From positions 11,160,878-11,224,877 of the forward strand of contig NW_002060943.1 in NCBI RefSeq assembly GCF_000150275.1: a stretch of 64,000 bases of DNA. The letters are read 5' to 3'. The notes beneath the pieces are model-generated. The model saw nothing but the letters and a program-made list of their open reading frames with translations. It did not search any database and was not told where the DNA came from. This DNA comes from Trichoplax adhaerens. Its lineage: Eukaryota > Placozoa > Uniplacotomia > Trichoplacea > Trichoplacidae. Positions within the stretch are counted from its first letter, which is position 1. Each line of letters opens with the position of its first letter. Made by a program: the position numbers and the translations under genes. This document shows positions 40,309 through 53,200 of the stretch, piece by piece.

Positions 40309-41130
40309 ATTTTATCCCTTGTAGCAAAATGTAAGACTAAAATAATTACAATTAATCACCAAGACAATTGTAACCTAAAGCTTTAAAAGATAAACATTAC
40401 AATAGATTGAATACAATAGTGAAATTCTCGCTAATTCAATGATGATAAAGTTTAATATGATAAGTACTGCATTGTCCTTAATGAATATTGCATCGTAAAA
40501 TCACATTTTGTGACGAAATCTATAATACTACATGTCTGTATACATGATGAAAATATTTTGCGTAGATACGATTATATTATTAGCTATAAGCTATAATGTA
40601 AAAAACTCACAAGTTTTTTATACTCAAAGGTATTTTGAAATAGCGTACTGTCCGAACTTAGCTCAGTTAAACGACTAAACTTTCACTTTATGTACTTATG
40701 ATTCTGCTTAAATTTTACTGTATGTAATAAGCAGTATATCATCGTTTACCGGTATTTGAGCTAGAATACTTGCAGTAATATTGAGTTTCCACAAACTACC
40801 TTTAGTTGAAATCAATAAAATTTTAAACCAACAATTCTATCAACTGAATATATCAAGTTTAGCAATTGCGATGAGAGCATACATGTACAATGATTTGGTT
40901 TCAATTTGAACATATTTATTAACTTTCCATTGCATTATATCACCGTGATATCGATACCAAAATTGTAAAATCATAACATTTAATGCTATAAAATGGTTAA
41001 CAGGATACGATACCCAGTTGATTTCTAGCTCATATTCATCATTCTAATAAATTCGATTGCATAATTTAAAATTTATCTTTGAGCAATATCTACTGTACAA
41101 TGTCTGTGTTTACTGATACCACCCGTCCAT
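40309..41130. other. Intergenic between convergent ANKRD27 and CNOT10
   Basis: A short tail-to-tail interval serving as two 3' UTRs. It is AT-rich, with no exon or repeat array. One ACTGTACA motif is present near 41093. Confidence 0.5.
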
Positions 41131-44100
41131 TTAACTATTTCGTATATTCTTACTACCATTATTTCTTTGAAACGGATATAACTGCTGACGTTTGAGGACT
41201 TCCAATGCAGAAGCCACATTACCTACCAATTATAAATTCACGAATAGTCAAACGTTAGGGTAATTTCCTTACGAGAGTAAAGTAATTCAATGTATTTACC
41301 ATTTGCAAGCTCAATATAGATCGAAATCAGAACAGCTCCAGGTATGTGCTCTTTTTCTAGCCGAAGTACTGATGCCTTAGAAGGCATCACGATCAATGCA
41401 ATGATTCAATTAGAAACTATTTTGCAGAATGTTATTTCAAAGATCCAAAAGTACCTGTTCTATACACTTCCGGGCTTTCTCTGGCTTTCTCTGCAAGCAA
41501 TATGCACTGGCTAAATTGACAAACATTAATGCACGAGCAGATTCTATTGTTCTAGGAAATTTGTGTCGTGTTGCTGCTAAGAAAAGGCAATAAATTATTA
41601 CCAAGTAATCAACATTAACATAGCAATAGTATAAAGTTGACGATGATACCTGAGCTAATGTTATCGGCTTCAGTCTTATTTTCTATAGAATATCCAAAAT
41701 AGTCATTCATTCATTATTGATATTATGCCAGAACACCGTGTAGAGTTTACTCTGCGAAATGTATACAGAAATGGGCTATTTAGCTATTGAAATAATTTAC
41801 AATACCTGACGTTGTTTCGGGTTGTGTTGAAAATGAACAAGAGATATCAGTAATTGTTTCCGGCGATAAATGCTGTACTGCCTCATCAATTTTATTCAAA
41901 CGTATTAACGCTTCTGCTGCGTACATATGACCCAGATATCTAAGCAAAAGTAATAGAACGTTAGGCATTGCCGGTACAACCAATATAACGCCGAGTACAC
42001 TAAATACCTATATAATCCAGGTAGAGAAGGCAAGGCAAGTAACTCTTTACTACGTTCTAAAGCTAAGACAAGTTCTCCCAATTGCAACGAAACGAATGCA
42101 ATGGCAGCAAGAATTGCATACCTTTAAACATAAATATGTAACTCAGGTGTTGTGTAATAACGTACTTTGGATACTGTAGTAAGAAAATAAAATTATCCTT
42201 TCGTACCTTAGCGCAATGATGTCATGCGCATTCATTCCAGCAGCGGAAGGGGAAAAGTAAACTTTTGCCCTTCTGGTATTATAAATATAGTAAAACAGTA
42301 AATGTATTTGAGAACGTCTAGACATCTAACAGAACTTCATAAATATTGATCATAAGTAGCCGAATCGCATTAGATAGGCATCAGAGTTGGTGACACTTAC
42401 GACCGTGAATTGTCGTTCCTTTGTATCGCTTGATCATTATTATTATAATTTACACTTGATAACAAGAGCAACGCATTTTTTAAACATGGAAGAGCAAATT
42501 TCAATGACGGTTCAGGATTAGCAACAGAAATACCATGGGAAGGAGGCCTAAGAAATACATCTCGTATTATAATCTAATCTATAATAATTCCACAGTATGT
42601 AATACCCAAATTAAATATCATTTTACTATGTCAACCTACAAATATCTATACGAATAATCTGCAGTAGGTTTTAAGACTGTTTTTTGATGTTGGCCAACTC
42701 CTACAACAGTGCTGACTATATAACTCTTATTTTGAGCTTTGGCAGCAATTTCTTCTTCACCCTAATGAATGACAAGCGTTAGTATCAAAGTATACATGTT
42801 CAATAACAACGATCTCTAAATAGTTTTCTATCAAAAATTGAACAAAAGTAGTATTGTCGCTTACCATACGGTATGCGCTAATACAGCATTCAGCTATACG
42901 AAACCAATATTTTGGATCAGTGTTGAAGGCTTGCATACACTGGATTAAAGCTTCGAATCCCGGAAGAGGCCGATTAGAAAACAGTAATTCAATACCAATA
43001 TTATACAAAAGTTCATAGTGACGATTTAAAGCTTGGACCGCTGATAGACTATTAATGTTACCTATATAGAGAAACAATAGCAAAAAAGCTAAAATCAGCA
43101 AAATAAGTTTATTTTAGGATATGGGGTATGTAAACAGATATTTTAAATACTAACCACTATCATTGGGCTTTTGTATACATTCCTCATTGACATTCATTGC
43201 CTTCTTACAGTATAAAGCAGCCAAATTATGCTTCTTCATCTGATGATGAATGCATCCAAGGTTATTATAATACATCACTATTAATTCATTGCTGTCAAGA
43301 CGCGGTGAACTGTTCAATATTTTGATAGATTTTCGATAATTCTTTCGTAAATATTCAAAATTACTCTTCAGGAAATGGGCTGTTGGTGTCTAATTTAAAA
43401 AATTGGGTAAAGCGAACGCAAAAATAAAAAAGACGTTAGACGATTCGAGAAATGATCGCAATTGATATCACACTAATTTGTTAATTGAACTTACAACAGG
43501 AGTGGAGCTCATCAGAATTTTAATTTCTCTCTTACATAATTTAAGAGGTCCATTTAAAAGGTGTAATCGGGCCTTATACTATAGCATTAGATTTAAAAAT
43601 GCTCCAATATCAAAATCTCTGTAATCGCAGTACCAATTAGGTTAATATACTAACTACTATTATAACAAACCTGATTAAACTTCATTTGTAAGCTTTCTGA
43701 TTGTAAACCGTGCTTTGTTCCACCGCCCACTGTGAAAAAGGTCTGAAACGAAGCAAAAGAAAAATTTTCAACTTAGCTTACAGTATCCTAAACTCTTGCA
43801 TCATATCCATAACCATCATAATCGGTATAAAGTAAAGCTATTATTACTACAACCTCAGATTTTTCATGATGTTGATTTGTTGATCCTTTTTCGCTAGAGG
43901 TAATCATTTTTTCAATATATGCTAGTTTCTCACCGGCCATATTTGCCTGAAAGTCAATGAATACCTTTAAAATTTTTGTTAAAAATTTCAGAAAGAATCT
44001 TTCCTTAAATTTAATGTATGCTTAAGTTGATAAGGCGTTGATGTTTGCTCAGTTGCAGTGATAGTAGTTATAAATTATACTCGGATTTTTATTTCATAAA

Positions 44101-47100
44101 TAGGTTCATTTAGTTACAATACTGTCACGAAATACAACCTAAGGATATGTTATACTCGATTGCAGTAAAAAATAGCATATAGCGCATAAAATAATACTTT
44201 ATATCATACCTGCCGTGTTGCAAAACTTAAGTCTGCAGCAAGAAAACAAATCTTACAGGCTAGATTTTCGTCTAAAATTTTAAAAGTACATTTTACAGTA
44301 ACGATTAGTATATATATATATATATAAGAGTATATCTGCGTAATTCAAAATTACATGTATATTATTGATTGCTGTAAATAGTAACAGAAATAAATATCTA
44401 CTGGATGATAGTAGTAATATTGACAAGTATCATGTCTCAAGATAATTGGATCCTTTTATTCATTCATTTACCTAAGGGTTCAATAATTTTGAATAAACCT
44501 TCGATAATATCAGAAGCTTTTTCGTATTGTCTAAACTGTTGGATATTAAATATCAAATCATTTAGATTAACGTTAATACAAAAGCAGGTATGAAGAGTTG
44601 TTTTACGATAATAATAAAAAAAGCCTCACAAAATAGAGAATTAAAGCTTTATTGTAGTTTAAAGCAGCCTGATCAAATTCATCCACACTATCTTGATCTT
44701 CACCATTTTCACCTGAAAACTAAATAACGACAACAAATTACTCCTCAAAAAATGTTCTGGTCCAAGCTAATTATTTAACCGACTATTGTAAAGGTGTCGT
44801 TTTGCAGCGAAATATTATCTTACTTAATGTAAGAATTAAGGCTATTGACCTATTATTAACTGTCAAGTTTTACGTCTCTACCCAAGCTATAGTACAGTAT
44901 CAGATGCCTCGATGATACATTAAAGTTTTATTTTTACTAAAAATCAACGACAAAATCGAAGAGTAATAAGATGATTGATCATATAATCATTCTAGAACCA
45001 AAACTGTACTTCAGCTCACGCCGTCAGTACAATTTCATAATTACAATCAATCAACGACTAAAATTAATCTTATGTCATGAAGAAGTATATAATGCATGTA
45101 TTTTAACGGCAAATACTATTGGATACCGTTGCAGTACGACAGGAAAACAATCACTAGTTTTACTAATACGACAGTGGAGTACGATATCTTTACGATATCA
45201 TCATCAACACGTGCATCTTCAAACTTGTAATCTCTTAAATAACTAGTTTGCTAGATTTCCATGTAATCTTTGTACTTAAATATTGGATATCATAAGATTA
45301 CTGAAGTCATCGTCAATCGCATTAACATTTCTTTGCAGATACTAAACACCTAAAATATAGTATGATGACTACATAGTAGTGACTATAGCTATTAGTTGCT
45401 TTTAAGATTATATGCAATTATACATTGAAAATTGCAATAGGCGGCGGTTATACGTTAAGGTAGAGGAAGCATAGTGTTTTATAAAGTAGTCCATATAACC
45501 CTTAACAAAAAAGACCACATTTATTATTCTATTTTAACTGCTCACAAAAATGTTAATGCATAGTAAGTATACCACAGCACATAAGATATATCTTGCATCG
45601 ATCTAAGCATCTAAGTTTTGCATAAATACTGTCGCTATAGTAATAATTTGCAATTTATGTATCAATAGTACATGTTTATGGTAAATTGGCAATGCAAGAC
45701 TCGTACGTATGTTATATACTGTACACAGTAGAGTAGAGTAGTGTAGTATGGTATTAGCCTTTTATCTAGTCGTTGTACAATGCTTAAATTACGGCATAAA
45801 TTAGTATTGCACTACGAAAAAAAGCAGCGTTAAGCATATACGAGTAAATAGACTTGAAGGAAACGGCTACTCAGCAGTCTTGCAGATGGGTGTATCAGAT
45901 TAACCTTCTAAGCGATTTATGACCTGGTCATATTGTACAAGAGCCAATGTATGACTGAGTACAGTATAGTACAAGCGGATAGATTTTTAAAGTCCATATT
46001 GTGCGAGGACCCACAATCAACGGGTTATGTTGAAGCATGTTAAATCAAATATCGCTTTTAGATGACAATTTAATTACCATAAATGATACCTGAAAGCAGT
46101 GATCATGTAGACTATCTCGATGTACGCGTAATTACTACTGTTTTTGATCATACAAAGACGAATTAACTAACCCACGTGGGTAAAAACTCATAACGAGGCT
46201 ACATACAATAATAGTGCAATAATTAGTTTGTGAGCCCTATCAAGATTAGTTTATACTATTGACGATGGTATTTTATCACTGTACAAATGCGGTCGTTTAT
46301 CCTAAATCACTGAAGTATAATTATTCCAACAAGTAAAACACACATGACTATTTAACATAATTAGTATGTATATTCGTATAAGACAGTCAAGTAATAAGCA
46401 CACATGTCACGCCGAGTGTACGTCTAACTCCTGTTTGTATTTTTAAAAATTTAAGCCAAATACAGTATATAAACAATCAAAATTTTGAGTAGTATCACGT
46501 TTATTTCGATGTAGGTCATGTAAAGTGATACAACGGTTATCATGGCTGTTGTTATAAAAAAAAAGTACACGTACCAATTGGTAATAGTACCTAATCGTGC
46601 AATATTAATTGACAATTGAATAGTTTCAACTTTGCGATCATGGATCAATCTATCACTGACTGCATGGTATGGGTATATATATCTATTCTAGTTTGTTTGC
46701 CGGCACAGTACTGTACTGGCACAATAATTCCTTCATCTTACCTGAATTAAGACACTGTCGAAGACTTTTGTTAATTCATCCAATTTGGTACAGCTAGATT
46801 TATAGAATTGAGCGACTCCTAGATTGTGACAGACTTTGGGATCATTTTGACGAATTTCTAACAATTCATTGATTGTTCGTAAACATTCTTCATATTTACG
46901 AGAATGAAATTGTAAGAGCGCCTTTTGAGCTAATACTCTTTCATCGTCTATTCAATCATATAGAAAAGAATATGATAATTTAGTCGAGGAAATAGCCTCA
47001 ATTCAATTACCTTTTACAGTAGTCAAGTGTCTAAATTGAGTGAATAGAACTGATGTTAACATAGTATCCCCCCCAAAATACTGAAAGTCAATAGAAGCTA

Positions 47101-47732
47101 GCGGCGCAAAAATAATCAATCACCTAATTCCATTTTCATCGATACTCTATAATAGCTAGAATTGTAGCGATGATATTGTATAGAAATAGATACCTACTGC
47201 CTATTCTAGAGTTAAGAATATTGCATCAAGATGGACTTCTCGTATATATAGCGAGTAAGCGGTGACCTTATCTTCATTTAGCTATGATATAGGTCTGACT
47301 ACCATAGGTAATAAGCGTATCTTGCACGTTGTCTCTAGACTGTACTGTCTCTGTACAGTATCGCTTTGCTAATAGCCACTATCCAAAGACTAAAAAAGTA
47401 CGTCTATGTCGATGACATTGGTTTCTATGCTGATTTCGATACTCATGCAAACACAGTATAACAGACAAGTATTTCTATTTTAGGGTATTCATGTTATAAT
47501 GGCACTAGAGCTAAAAAAAATTCATAAGGAAACGTGAATAAGCTCTCGATTCGTCTAGCTAAGGTAAATACTATACACCGCATGACATTTCATTGACAAA
47601 ATACACAAGGAATTGACAGTGTTTTTTTTTTTAAAGTTAATCAAATTTACCCGAGGCGAGAATTCCATTGGAAGAACGATCATTTTTGCCTTCTTTATGG
47701 TCTTCGCTATTAGCTTTAATACTTTCACTCAT
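41131..47732 (-). CDS. CNOT10: CCR4-NOT complex subunit 10, 19 exons
   Basis: TPR-type scaffold that, with CNOT11, docks on the CNOT1 N-terminus in the cytoplasmic deadenylase complex. Exons: 47732-47651, 46947-46742, 44719-44630, 44535-44472, 44271-44210, 43946-43854, 43742-43671, 43578-43495, 43389-43155, 43040-42865, 42761-42640, 42547-42401, 42272-42207, 42121-42008, 41939-41806, 41682-41650, 41576-41455, 41375-41300, 41222-41131. All join in phase to 689 residues (human 744). Recognised blocks: FRQYEKA...IIEPL, NNLGCIHHQMKKHNL, RHYELLYNIGIELL, YWFRIAECCISAYRM, ALPCLKNALLLL, YLGHMYAAEALIRL, FVNLASAYCLQRKPEKARKC. The disordered linkers are shorter than in human. Intron 2 (44720-46741) is 2.0 kb; the rest are short. 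The exon 10 acceptor at 43041-43042 was chosen by phase over an upstream AG. Confidence 0.93.
44309..44326. repeat. (TA)n microsatellite
   Basis: Nine TA dinucleotides in an intron of CNOT10. Ordinary simple repeat. Confidence 0.8.
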
Positions 47733-47918
47733 GCTCAAGTTAGTCAATATAGTTTACTCTTAATAAAAAAACGATTTTAATTCAATATTTTATGGTGGCT
47801 TGGATCACCACACAGCCAAGTTTTCGTTGTTACGTCGAATCGTAGAGGAAGACGAAGGCGTGCTATCGAACGCAAGCGCGTGTATCGTACACAGGCGTAT
47901 GAGGTGAAGGAACTTCAG

Positions 47919-48185
47919 GTACAGTACAGTACGTACTGGACGATGTTTCGAAAGCTTCTAGCTAGATGAAAACATTACAGTACTGTACAGTACAGTACAG
48001 TACAACTACGGTACAGTATTGTACAGTACTGTACAGTACTGTACTGTACACCAGCGTTTTCTCTCTTTTAGGTGTCCTCACTGTACCGTACCGTACTGTA
48101 CTGTACTGTACTGTACTGTACAGCAATCTACAGTACAGTACAGTACTATCTGTGACTTACTGTACTGTACTGTACAGTACAGTAT
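47919..48185. repeat. ACAGT/ACTGT palindromic pentamer array
   Basis: Dense runs at 47919-47937, 47976-48050, 48079-48155 and 48164-48185, switching several times between ACAGT and ACTGT orientation. The array begins within 200 bases upstream of the CNOT10 start codon. Confidence 0.75.
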
Positions 48186-49559
48186 GAGTAATATTGAGTA
48201 CTGTATGTCTGAGCGGGACTGGATCGGGATGGACCGGATCGGTATCATTGGTCTAGAACTGCAGTAGACCTCAATGCTCCAATGCCCATTGACAAAGGCT
48301 ACAAACACTCGAACAAGTTCAGTGCTGGTACAGTACTTGCATTTGAGTGTTACCAATAGTGCAATTACAGCTACGTTGGTCTTTGTCTCGTCAACTTGCA
48401 GTATTGCATTGGCGCCAATAACATGATGGCAATGATGTTGCAGTCTAAACAATAAGTTCTATACCAGGCACTACTGACAAGGAAGAGAGTACAGTACAGT
48501 AGTAAAAATAAGAGGCCGACTATTTTGCTGGTCATCTCAGCTAAACCGTATATCTGAAAGGATAAACTGGACCACTATCCATCATCTTCATCCTGTTTGC
48601 TGATTTTGTACAGTGCATGACTGTAGAATAACCAGAAAAGTGATAATCCCCTTATTATTTTGCACTGAATCTACTGTACGGTGTACGGCAGTACAGTATC
48701 ACTTCCACGATTGCTCTATCCTCGTCTTTATCATGGTACCGTGCTGATGTCTGTCCATCCACTAAACCTTCATAGTTCATACTGTAACACTGACGAACTC
48801 CTATGCGTATTTCATGATCGCATTTGAATAGCATTTTTATTTATTTTATTTTGCAGTTGATAATTATAGTAATTGATCACTTTAAACTAAATTAAAGTCT
48901 GTAGACATATTATTGATCGACATTTCTCTTTTAATCAGACCTTTAAAATTGGTCATTTTACTCTTTCCAGAACGGAGTCTACCAGTCAGCCTAGTTGTTG
49001 TGACGAGTGTTCAACTAGTCATTTTTGTCCGTTTTAGAAGGCAATCACAACATTTTTGACGTCATCAGCATTCCCTACTAAAAACAATCAAGTCGTTGAA
49101 TTTTTATATTTGTCAATGAGAATAGAGTACAGTACAGTCATAAGTTTAGGAACTCCAGGCTGATTTAAAAGATATCCAATGATTCAATTCGAATAAAATA
49201 ATGAGCATAATCCAATGAATATGCAAAGCTAGCATTGAGCTTGAAAGTTGCAATCGCAACCAGTATACACTGTACAGTACTCAGTGGTGTGCTGCTGGAC
49301 GTTGCTTGGTGACATGCGCAGTAGGAGAAATGAAATTTTGCAGTAAGATATTGTACTGTACCACTAGAAGGAGGAAAGTTTTCTTTTCATTGATCTTTCA
49401 TTCAAGCGATCCGTACAGTACAGTACGTGACTTGGTGGACGAATAGTATCCACTACAACCTACAGTATTGTCTAGTACTGTACGCTTCTACTTCCAACAA
49501 AAGGTAAGGTGAGCGGGCGAGCAGGCCAGGGCAACATTCAGACAGCAGGACAACAGTAC

Positions 49560-49680
49560 AATCTCGTAGATACAGTACACATGCATGGACCAATGTCTCT
49601 ACTGTATCCTATACTGTCCTGTACTGTCCTGTACTGTATAAACGGTACAGTAAAGTACAGTACATCAGTACATACTGTAC
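49560..49680. repeat. ACTGT/ACAGT pentamer cluster
   Basis: TACTGTCCTGTACTGTCC-type degenerate repeats followed by ACAGTA/TACAGTAC motifs. Scattered single copies extend left to about 49125. The cluster lies about 520 bases upstream of the Ig-protein start. Confidence 0.6.
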
Positions 49681-50200
49681 GCGCATAGAGCTTACGGAAG
49701 AGTTAGTACTGTGCTTGCTTGCCTGATGTGACCTTGATAAACTAGCTTCAAGGTAACTTGGTGACTTGTGCACACCACTATGCATCACACGAGAGACCCC
49801 TCGAGGCTCTAATGCATCATACTACTATAACGGTGTAGTCTACGCCCAAGGTGGTGCTTTTAAAGCGTGACGACCGCCCTGAAGCATCGATAAAAGGGTG
49901 GAAAGTACCGTACGGACGACGTCCATCACCAGTCTATTTGTATTATCCGAGTGCAGTAGAGTACAGTATAATAAAGCGTTTAGCTATTTGGAAATTTCTT
50001 TTCCTATACGTCAACTCTCTGTACTGTATTATAACCCTTCATAACCTAGCAATCCTACCGCCATCAAGGAGGGAAAAAATCAAGATTGATATCCTCACCA
50101 ATGTTGAACACTTTCTATACTATCAGCAAATAACGTCCGAAGTCAATCTCACTTGCGTCACCTGTGTTTGCATATCCAAATCAAGATACGTTAGATAAAA

Positions 50201-53200
50201 ATGAATAACGGTATTTCGATCGTCTTTTACGTCTGTGCCTTATCGGCTTGGATGATGCTATCGCCGGCGTCAGGTCAGTTGAGAGTGAGATATCCACAAT
50301 TCATTTTTAATTTTTACTAGTGGACCAATTTGTGTTACCACTAGAATAGGATAATGGAAGTAATAGATGTTTTACCAAGCTTGATTTGAAAGTCAAATTG
50401 CACAAATAAAATTCCAATTTAGTACTACGGAAAAATGATGTTGCTGAGTATGCACTCAAACTGGCTGAACCAACGTCTTCTTTTCATTCTTTTGATATGC
50501 TATACTATCATCTGTATAAGAAGAAAGAGACACCACCTTTCATACAAAAGATGATACCATAGGGTAGTAGAGTAGAGAATCGTTTTTACTCCATGTGTAT
50601 TGGCCATATTAACCTGAATTGATGGAAGACGATCATTCAAGCAATGCAATCTACTTATTGTCGTCTATCAAGACAGTATGAATGCTATGAACGTCGACTA
50701 GCTTGTAAAATATCCCACTACTTTTTCCCATATAACCCACACGACGACAGAGTGTAGATTCCAATTAGTACATGGGACGATAAATCGCTATTTTAGTTAG
50801 CGTCATCGACAAGTATAATCGCACCGTTATTGTAATTGTCTAATTGAAACAAGTCGGTTATCATATTTCTATTTTTTCCCCTTATTATTGAGTACGCCAT
50901 AGCTCTTTGCTTGTTGCAACAAATACTCAATCTCATTACGCCTCTGAACTCCACCTCTGGAACAACTCTTACAGTTGCCGTATTAATATAGTATGATTAA
51001 AAAGAACCTGTCGGTACAGTTTGATAATTTTACTGTCATGTTGTAATAAAATTAAGGTAATAGAAATGGATATTAATAGCTAAAATGCATCATCGTGATT
51101 TAATGCCTAATTTGAAATTCTATTTTACCATACTACTCTATCTTATGAAGTATTGTAGCGTAATACATGCTAAATGCTATTCCATTGAAGTCCCTTTCAT
51201 CCAAAATACACAGATACTATTACTCACTTCATCTTAATGTCGATACTAGCATACGCAGTCCACTATGATATTTCGGATTACTTTGTTAGTGACGTTATTA
51301 ATCCTGTACATGAATCGTCATTAATGCTTACTGTATGGGTATACTGCAATCACCATCTTATTAAAAGGCCGTGGCCACCATTATTCCCGACCGTCTGATT
51401 CTATTATACCTTTACGTAGACGAACGTTACTCTATTATCATCATACTATCACGTATGAAATTCTACTTTAAATTGATATCGCATGAAAAGTCGAAATGGC
51501 CTCTACCATAAAATGATCTTTACATACGTCTGTGCATCAGATACAAATACTATTAGAATAATTATCGTCAAGCACTTTCCTAATTTTTTTTTCTTCTCTT
51601 TACTTTATCATTATTAATGTCTAACTACCATTAAACAGTAGCATATCCCTACTCTGGTCACCATCGAATAGAATAATACGAGTACACCAATATGCCTATA
51701 CTGTTAATAAATGCTCTAAAACAGACATCTTGTTCTCTCAATATACCCCATTGGAGTCCTATAGTATGACATAAACAAGAACAACATGGTGACACACAAA
51801 GGGAAATCAGTGAGCGGTACATTCCTATTATTAATTACATTATTACTATACCATTCATCCATGCTTAAATACGTCCTGGCGATTTTTTCCACGGCATAAA
51901 AACTACACCACCAGCAGATTACTACGTGAAAAGTCTTAGATACAAGTCAAAAAGTAAAAGTTGTTGTTATATTGCTTTTGTTATCCTGTCATCGCATGTC
52001 GTAGTATCTTGTAGTAGAGTTGCGTAATAAAGCGACGAGTACTTCACTTAATGGAAATGATGGATACTGCATACTCTACTGTTGTAAAGTGTATAAAATT
52101 TATGGTTAAAAACGATAGATAATAAAGTATCAAGCATGACGATCCCTACACGATAGATACTTCTTTCTCCCTCCCCAGTATAAACTATCTATCTATCAAC
52201 CGAATTACTAGAATAATAATGCCAATCGTCACACGAGTCAGTAAGTTTAGTTCATGATGCGAGCGAACAGACGACAGTAGATTAGAAGCAGGAACTTCTG
52301 AAACTACTCTTTCTTTTTAGGGTTTCAGTAGTTCCTGTCAGAAGTACCACAAATGTACAATTATACACATAACTAAAAATGAACTATCTAATGAGACGAA
52401 TATAAATATAATAGCTACCTAATTTAGTGGACTATGACAATGTCCAGAAGTCATTACTGATTCTTGTATTTTGATTGATTGTCTATTCCCGTTATGTAAA
52501 ATCGACGCAATAGAACACACTCATATCATTTCTCAATGATTTACTGGTTCACTTAGTCGATTTATTAATTATTACAATTATACTGTACTGGTAAGTGTAT
52601 ACCAATACTGGATGATTTACGGTTGGCTTACCCTGCAGCCTGGAGAAAAAATTTTTTTATTTCATGTGGAAAATGCACATAATACGAGCATACAGTATAA
52701 TATAAAAAGGATCAATGAATAGTAAATCTATTCAACTCTCCAGAGCTGTAAAATATTGGCTATGCCTAGACAACGACGATATTATACTGTGTACATTGAA
52801 TGCAATACAACAAAGGCTTTTTTAACGTAATAAATTTTTGTTCAAAAATTGGATCACGCTTCACAGTCAAATACATCAAAAAGAGAATATGCAGATTTGC
52901 TCCATAGCTATAAATAACTCAATAATTTACCAGTGATTATGAATGACTTGCTATTATTAAACATTCCTTCCCCATGTAGTTAACTAACGGCACTGAAATG
53001 AATAAGGAGAATAAATTTTCTCTTCTGTTATGTGTCCAATTGAACCAGTAGGAAGCTCTATAGCGCTGTAGTCAGTAAAAATATCCAATGCATGGCAGTA
53101 CAGTGCAATGCTTCTGCATGAATGACGTCTTTACCAAGTATGCAATAGCAACTGGAGAATAAATTACATATACGTATCGTCATTTATCACACCATGCATC

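Larger units (their letters stand above)
47733..50200. other. Intergenic between divergent CNOT10 and basigin-like gene
   Basis: 2.5 kb containing both promoters and two heavy palindromic pentamer regions. The open frames at 47966-48267 and 48078-48452 are translations of the repeat. The frame at 49851-50198 overlaps the probable 5' UTR of the Ig gene and has no domain. I see no gene here. Confidence 0.5.

Noticed and set aside
47966-48452. Open frames of 73, 82 and 124 codons with Tyr-Cys-Thr-Val repeats
   Set aside because: Same pentamer artefact. The non-repeat half of the 124-codon frame has no domain and no splice partner.
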